9,414 bases of DNA. Source: Chloroflexota bacterium (GTDB lineage: Bacteria > Chloroflexota > Dehalococcoidia > SAR202 > UBA11138). Position numbers and translations under genes: made by a program. The notes below the pieces were generated by a model. That model was given only the letters and a program-made list of their open reading frames with translations, had not been told where the DNA came from and did no database searches. The first letter of the stretch is position 1, and each line of letters opens with the position of its first letter. Positions 5,824 through 9,414 of the stretch are shown here, one piece after another. Location: positions 1 through 9,414 of the forward strand of contig JADFQF010000030.1 in the NCBI GenBank assembly GCA_022561955.1. The letters run 5' to 3'.

Positions 5824-7263
5824 GTGGCGAAGAACCAGGCCGTAGACAGTTTCAACCGTGCGATACGGGACTCCCTGAAGAGCGTCGGCATGACGGGCAA
5901 GTCCCTCGTGGTCGCCGTATCGGGAGGCCCCGATTCTCTTGCGCTGCTCTACTCCCTCCACGGCCTGCATACCGAGCTACAGCTGAGACTCCACGGTGCG
6001 CATCTGGACCACAGCCTGCGCGGCGAAGCATCCAGGGCGGACGCAAGATATGTCAGAGGCATATTCGAGTCTCTGGAACTCCCATATACATTGGAGACGG
6101 CCGATGTCGCGTCATATCAGGCGGAGCACCGCGTCTCGCTGGAGCAGGCCGCGCGGACCGTGCGCTACGATTTTCTGGCCAGAGTCGCCCGTCGCGAAAA
6201 CGCCGACGCCGTTGCCCTGGGCCATACGGCGGACGATCAGGCCGAGACGGTCCTTATGCACATCATAAGAGGCAGCGGCCTGACCGGTCTCCAGGGGATG
6301 GAGACGATGGGCACCCGACGCTACGAAGAGGGAGACATCCGATTATTCAGGCCGATGCTGTCGATTGCTCGGCACGAGACCGTAGAATACTGCCGCATTA
6401 GCGGGCTTGAACCGCGTGAGGACGAGTCCAACCTCTCCCACGAGTTCACACGAAACCGCGTGCGGCACGAGCTTTTCCCGTTGCTAGAGCAGTTCAATCC
6501 GGCCGTGCGCGACGCCCTGGTCCGTCTGGCGAGCTCAACCCGGCACGATCTCTCCTTCATCGAGAGGGAGGTGGACGCCCGATGGCGTTCCATCGCGACG
6601 GTCGGACAGGGCCGCGTATGCCTGAGAATCGACGAGCTTAGAAGGCTGGACCCCGCCATTCAGAGGCATCTGGTCCGACGCGCGGTGGGCAGCGTAAAGG
6701 GCGATCTCGAGGACCTGCATCAGGTGCACAGCGAGGACATGCTCCACCTCATCGCCGGACCCGCCGGAAAAGCGCTGGACCTGCCTGGCGGGCTCAGATT
6801 CACGGTGGGCTACCATGCCGCGACTATCGTGGAGCGGCAGGACGGCTGCTCGAGTCCTGGAATCGTGGGTGAACAGGCCCTAAAAATGCCCGGCGAGACG
6901 CTGTTTGGCGGCTGGCGCATAACGGCAGACTTGATTCAGCGGCAATCTGAGATTCGTGCGGCAAGGCTTCACGCGGCCTCGGACGATTTCAGCGCCGTCC
7001 TCAACGGTGATGTGGCCCAAGGCAGGCTTGTCGTGCGCGGCCGCAGAGACGGCGACCGCTTCCAACCACTGGGGATGAAGGGCCACAAGAAGCTGCAAGA
7101 TTTCATGGTCGACGCAAAGATACCCCGCGAGGGCAGGGAAGGCGTGCCCATCGTGGCTTCCGTAAGCGGAATAGTTTGGGTCGTGGGCCACAGAATCGCG
7201 GACTGGGCGCGCGTCCCGGACGACGCCTCGAAGTGCCTGGTGCTGCGGTTCGACAGGGACTAG
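5824..7263 (+). CDS. tilS: tRNA(Ile)-lysidine synthase TilS
   Basis: TilS attaches lysine to cytidine 34 of the CAU-anticodon isoleucine tRNA, using ATP, so that it reads AUA instead of AUG. The 479-residue protein is full length. The PP-loop ATP pyrophosphatase motif is SGGPDS (33-38). HLDHSLRGEAS (60-70) and ALGHTADDQAETVLMHIIRG (131-150) are signature active-site blocks. FTRNRVRHELFPLLEQFNP (208-226) marks the end of the catalytic domain. The C-terminal tRNA-recognition domain is present, with GRRDGDRFQPLGMKGHKKLQ followed by WVVGHRIADWARV. The start is GTG at 5824, supported by AGGA with an 8-nt spacer and a 14-bp gap from the preceding stop; the PP-loop position also fits. It is the last gene of the plus-strand unit and converges with the pncB-like gene. 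The hpt and ftsH genes that often follow tilS in other bacteria are absent here. Confidence 0.96.
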   Translation: MAKNQAVDSFNRAIRDSLKSVGMTGKSLVVAVSGGPDSLALLYSLHGLHTELQLRLHGAHLDHSLRGEASRADARYVRGIFESLELPYTLETADVASYQAEHRVSLEQAARTVRYDFLARVARRENADAVALGHTADDQAETVLMHIIRGSGLTGLQGMETMGTRRYEEGDIRLFRPMLSIARHETVEYCRISGLEPREDESNLSHEFTRNRVRHELFPLLEQFNPAVRDALVRLASSTRHDLSFIEREVDARWRSIATVGQGRVCLRIDELRRLDPAIQRHLVRRAVGSVKGDLEDLHQVHSEDMLHLIAGPAGKALDLPGGLRFTVGYHAATIVERQDGCSSPGIVGEQALKMPGETLFGGWRITADLIQRQSEIRAARLHAASDDFSAVLNGDVAQGRLVVRGRRDGDRFQPLGMKGHKKLQDFMVDAKIPREGREGVPIVASVSGIVWVVGHRIADWARVPDDASKCLVLRFDRD

Positions 7264-7325
7264 TGGCCGCCTCCTAAACGCATCGCCGGTTGCCGGAGAG
7301 AGGCAGATCTGCTCGGGGACCTCGC
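7264..7325. other. Convergent intergenic gap between tilS and pncB-like gene
   Basis: This 62-bp gap between converging genes holds a 10-bp palindrome GCAGATCTGC (7303-7312) and a short CCGG-TTG-CCGG repeat near 7286. Neither has a T-tract, so no confident intrinsic terminator can be called, although one would be expected here. Confidence 0.4.
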
Positions 7326-8324
7326 CTACATCACGCGGTCGAGACGCGGATTGGCCGTGACACCCGGGGTGCGGCCCCTCTTGGCGATCGGCTTGCCGTC
7401 CACCTCGTGAATGTCCGCAGTGAAGTTGTTGGGCGGCTCGCTGGATATGGCGGCGCCTACTCCAAACCCGTTCACGGGAGCTCCCACTTCCACGAACTCC
7501 TTGATCTTTTCCGGGGTGAAGCCGCCGCTGACGAATATCTCCACGTGTCGAAAGCCTTCCAGGTCCAGCCGTATCCTGACTTCCTTCACGAGGTCGGCCG
7601 ATACGCCGCCACGCTCGGACGGGGTGTCCAGGCGGACTCCCCGAAGCTTATCCTTGAGCGCGCGGGCGACGTTCAATGATTCCTCCGCTTCGTCCTTGAA
7701 CGTGTCGACGAGGGCGACCCGCGGCACGTCCTGGGGCATGTGCTGGTCGAAGGCCTCGACGGCCTTGACCGTATCACCAACGAGCAGAGGCAAGGCGTGG
7801 GGCATGTTCCCGGCGGGGGTTATGCCCGCAAGCCTGGCGCCCAGGGTAGTCGAAACGGATACACACCCTCCAACAACCGACGAATAGTCGATTACGGCGA
7901 CGACGTTGGGGTGAACGTGCCGCGCCGCAAGGGCCACGACCGGTACGCCCTGCGCGGCCTCCACACATTCCCGCGCCCCCATAGCCCAGGCGCTGCAAGA
8001 CGCCAGGATGCCGCATATCGTCGTTTCGTACAGGCCAAAGGAGCTGTATGGCGCCTTTATGCGAAGCGCCACCTCCTTCTCCTCCATCGTCTCTCCCTCT
8101 TCCAGGGCCCACACCTCGCTACCCGTCTCCGGAAGCACCTTGGATAGGAGCGCACGCACCTCTTTCACGCCACAGAACATCCCTCTGCGTTCCGGGAAGT
8201 ACTCCATCGTGACGACGGGGTTGATGCCTTCGTTCCGAAGGATCGTCAGCGTCCTCTGCAGGTAGATGTCGGCCGTGTCGCCGACGAGGACCGAAGGGCG
8301 AATGTCAAACTCAGGATTTACCAT
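7326..8324 (-). CDS. pncB: Nicotinate phosphoribosyltransferase
   Basis: The enzyme converts nicotinate and PRPP (usually with ATP hydrolysis) to nicotinate mononucleotide, the committed Preiss-Handler step of NAD salvage. The 332-residue protein is short for the family but looks complete at both ends. Blocks typical of the compact archaeal/bacterial NAPRTase type are present. These are SSFGLYETTICGIL (94-107), ALAARHVHPNVV (131-142), SSVVGGCVSVSTTLGAR (148-164), PAGNMPHALPLLVGD (170-184), VDTFKDEAEESL (206-217), RLDTPSERGG (231-240) and SGGFTPEKIKEF (266-277). The C-terminal KRGRTPG is also family-like. The ATG at 8324 is preceded on the minus strand by GGGAG at a 4-nt spacing. It lies 55 bp downstream of the nicotinamidase gene on the same strand, so the two probably form an operon in pathway order. 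A quinolinate phosphoribosyltransferase is the less likely alternative because the NAPRTase-specific GNMPHAL block is present. Confidence 0.88.
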   Translation of the reverse strand: MVNPEFDIRPSVLVGDTADIYLQRTLTILRNEGINPVVTMEYFPERRGMFCGVKEVRALLSKVLPETGSEVWALEEGETMEEKEVALRIKAPYSSFGLYETTICGILASCSAWAMGARECVEAAQGVPVVALAARHVHPNVVAVIDYSSVVGGCVSVSTTLGARLAGITPAGNMPHALPLLVGDTVKAVEAFDQHMPQDVPRVALVDTFKDEAEESLNVARALKDKLRGVRLDTPSERGGVSADLVKEVRIRLDLEGFRHVEIFVSGGFTPEKIKEFVEVGAPVNGFGVGAAISSEPPNNFTADIHEVDGKPIAKRGRTPGVTANPRLDRVM

Positions 8325-8379
8325 TTACTCCCACCAGGACCGATCGATTTATTAAGAGATGAATACAGGGAAGGTGATG

Positions 8380-8916
8380 TTACGTAGAGGATGCGACAGA
8401 GTCCACTATCCGCACCCCCAGGATCTTCTTCATGTGGTCAAGGGCGTACTGGTGCGCTTGAGGGTCAAACGTAGCCACGCAGTCGACGGGCACTTCGACA
8501 ATATAGTCGCGGTTTCTCGCGTCGGACGCGGTGTGCATAACGCAGATATCGGTACAGACGCCGCAGATAATAATCTTGTCGGGACTGAGCGCCTCGAGCC
8601 GCTGCTCCAGGTCTGTCTCGAAAAAGGCGCTGTATCGCTTCTTATGAATTATCTCACCTTCATATTTTGCGAGCTCGGCTATTATCTCAGCCTCGCTGGT
8701 CCCCTTGATGCAGTGCTCCGGAAACATCTGGAACTCCAGGTCGTCGGGGTCGTGGTTGTCGCAGATAAATATCACGGACGAGCCTTCCGCCTGCTCGCGC
8801 TCGATGAGCCGCTGAATGTTGGGAATGATCTCCCGGGAGCCGTCGCCGCAGTAAAGGTTGTGGCCAGGCTCCATAAAGCCGACCAGCATGTCTACAGCCA
8901 GCACCACATTGCTCAT
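8380..8916 (-). CDS. pncA: Nicotinamidase / isochorismatase-family cysteine hydrolase
   Basis: The 178-residue cytoplasmic enzyme most likely deamidates nicotinamide to nicotinate. The cysteine-hydrolase triad is visible: Asp9 in LAVDMLVGF, Lys92 in IHKKRYSAFF and Cys125 in GVCTDICVMHTASDA. Metal ligands typical of nicotinamidases can be placed at Asp53, His55 and His68 (DNHDPDD and FPEHCIKGT). The PEHCIKGT block and the metal triad favour nicotinamidase over isochorismatase, and the adjacent nicotinate phosphoribosyltransferase gene supports it strongly. The ATG is at 8914-8916; its Shine-Dalgarno is weak (GGGA about 11 nt upstream on the minus strand). A cysteine-hydrolase of other specificity remains possible but the context makes it unlikely. 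Confidence 0.88.
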   Translation of the reverse strand: MSNVVLAVDMLVGFMEPGHNLYCGDGSREIIPNIQRLIEREQAEGSSVIFICDNHDPDDLEFQMFPEHCIKGTSEAEIIAELAKYEGEIIHKKRYSAFFETDLEQRLEALSPDKIIICGVCTDICVMHTASDARNRDYIVEVPVDCVATFDPQAHQYALDHMKKILGVRIVDSVASST

Positions 8917-8958
8917 GATTCAGATATCCCGTCGATGTTCACTGCGTTTTGACACGCT

Positions 8959-8988
8959 ATATTAACGTGGCCACCGCAGAGCTTGCAA
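8959..8988 (-). promoter_or_regulatory. Candidate promoter for the pncA-pncB operon
   Basis: On the minus strand, TTGCAA (8983-8988) is followed after 18 bp by TAATAT (8959-8964). Each hexamer matches consensus at four of six positions. Transcription would start near 8952, about 35 nt before the pncA start. It lies in the 102-bp gap after the glycosyltransferase gene, which suggests the salvage genes can be expressed independently of it. Confidence 0.3.
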
Positions 8989-9018
8989 GTGTATCTGCCT
9001 CAATATCCGAATGAATAG

Positions 9019-9414
9019 CTACGACGGCTCTCGTAACGCGGCCAGTTTCCTGGACGCGCGTCCGAGGCCGCCAAATCGCATCCTCAGCAGGCCCTTGATA
9101 TCCTCGACGACCGTACGGACCACGTTCACTCTGCTGTCCAGATCGTCCGACCACCTCACGGGAAGCTCCCTTATAGGGTAACCATTTTTCTCGGCAATGA
9201 TCAGGAGCTCGGTATCGAAAAACCATCCGGTATTTTCTACAAGCGGAACGACTTCATCGGCCACGCGGCGTGTCACCGCCTTGAAGCCGCACTGAGCGTC
9301 GCGAAAGCCGCACAGGAACGACGCCCTGACTAATAGGCTGTAGGCCCTGGAAAATAGCTCCCGCTTGAAAGGACGCTGCGTCACGACGGCGCCCCTGGCA
9401 AGGCGAGAGCCTAT
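9019..9414 (-). CDS. Family 2 glycosyltransferase (dolichyl-phosphate mannose synthase-like), C-terminal part
   Basis: The gene enters from the right edge; 131 residues and the stop at 9019-9021 are visible. The reading frame is open to the window edge and its first visible residues, IGSRLARGAVVTQRPFKREL, already match the family, so the apparent GTG start near 9384 is internal. RDAQCGFKAVTRRVADEVVP, followed by NTGWFFDTELLIIAEKNGYPI, is the classic acceptor-side block of DPM1/polyisoprenyl-phosphate glycosyltransferases. RELPVRWSDDLDSRVNVVRT then follows. These membrane-associated enzymes move a sugar from a nucleotide sugar to a polyprenyl phosphate carrier. The protein ends about 30 residues after the catalytic core without hydrophobic segments, so the visible part has no C-terminal membrane anchor. 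The sugar cannot be predicted. It is on the same strand as pncA but has no obvious link to it. Confidence 0.88.
   Translation of the reverse strand: MGSRLARGAVVTQRPFKRELFSRAYSLLVRASFLCGFRDAQCGFKAVTRRVADEVVPLVENTGWFFDTELLIIAEKNGYPIRELPVRWSDDLDSRVNVVRTVVEDIKGLLRMRFGGLGRASRKLAALREPS

Noticed and set aside
5763..6401. 212-codon plus-strand frame overlapping tilS
   Set aside because: Its composition (Arg/Gly/Pro-rich) is typical of a shifted frame, and tilS in the other frame has all its catalytic motifs.
8359..8952. 197-codon plus-strand frame opposite pncA
   Set aside because: The minus strand encodes a nicotinamidase with its full catalytic and metal residues. The plus-strand frame is its antisense shadow.

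Overview
The window is a bacterial chromosomal segment, moderately GC-rich (judged by eye, not counted), densely coding and free of RNA genes, insertion sequences or CRISPR. The core genes (recA, recX, tilS, a CNNM/CBS transporter, nicotinamide salvage) are ordinary for free-living bacteria. The RecA protein style and a Gram-positive-type SOS box at the recA promoter suggest a member of the Chloroflexota (Dehalococcoidia/SAR202-like), possibly from a metagenome. This placement is an inference from remembered family sequences and was not tested.

Layout. (a) 1-970, minus strand: an exopolysaccharide-type pair. The first gene encodes the N-terminal half of a drug-efflux-type MFS transporter that runs in frame into the C-terminal tail of a Wzz/CapA-type chain-length regulator. 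After 58 bp comes the start of a CpsD/CapB-like tyrosine-kinase-family protein whose Walker A lysine is replaced; it runs off the left edge. (b) 971-1124: divergent promoter region. (c) 1125-1754, plus: a SLOG/LOG-like Rossmann nucleotide-binding protein of unknown role. (d) 1755-2067: a long intergenic region holding a strong sigma70-type promoter with a candidate LexA box, and the recA leader. (e) 2068-3713, plus: recA and recX. (f) 3913-7263, plus: a tightly packed unit of CNNM/CBS transporter, histidine-phosphatase-family protein (35-bp overlap with the previous gene) and tilS (GTG start). (g) 7326-9414, minus: from the right edge inward, the 3' end of a family 2 glycosyltransferase, a nicotinamidase and a nicotinate phosphoribosyltransferase. 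The last two form a two-step nicotinamide-to-NAD salvage operon convergent with tilS.

How the genes work together. recA and recX encode the recombinase and its modulator under probable SOS control. pncA and pncB catalyse successive Preiss-Handler salvage steps. The most unusual part is the left end, where a chain-length-regulator tail remains next to its usual kinase partner but is attached to half of an unrelated transporter, and the kinase-like partner lacks its key ATP-binding lysine. This could be a real deletion fusion, a decaying locus, or an assembly chimera. I saw no wholly new multi-gene system here.
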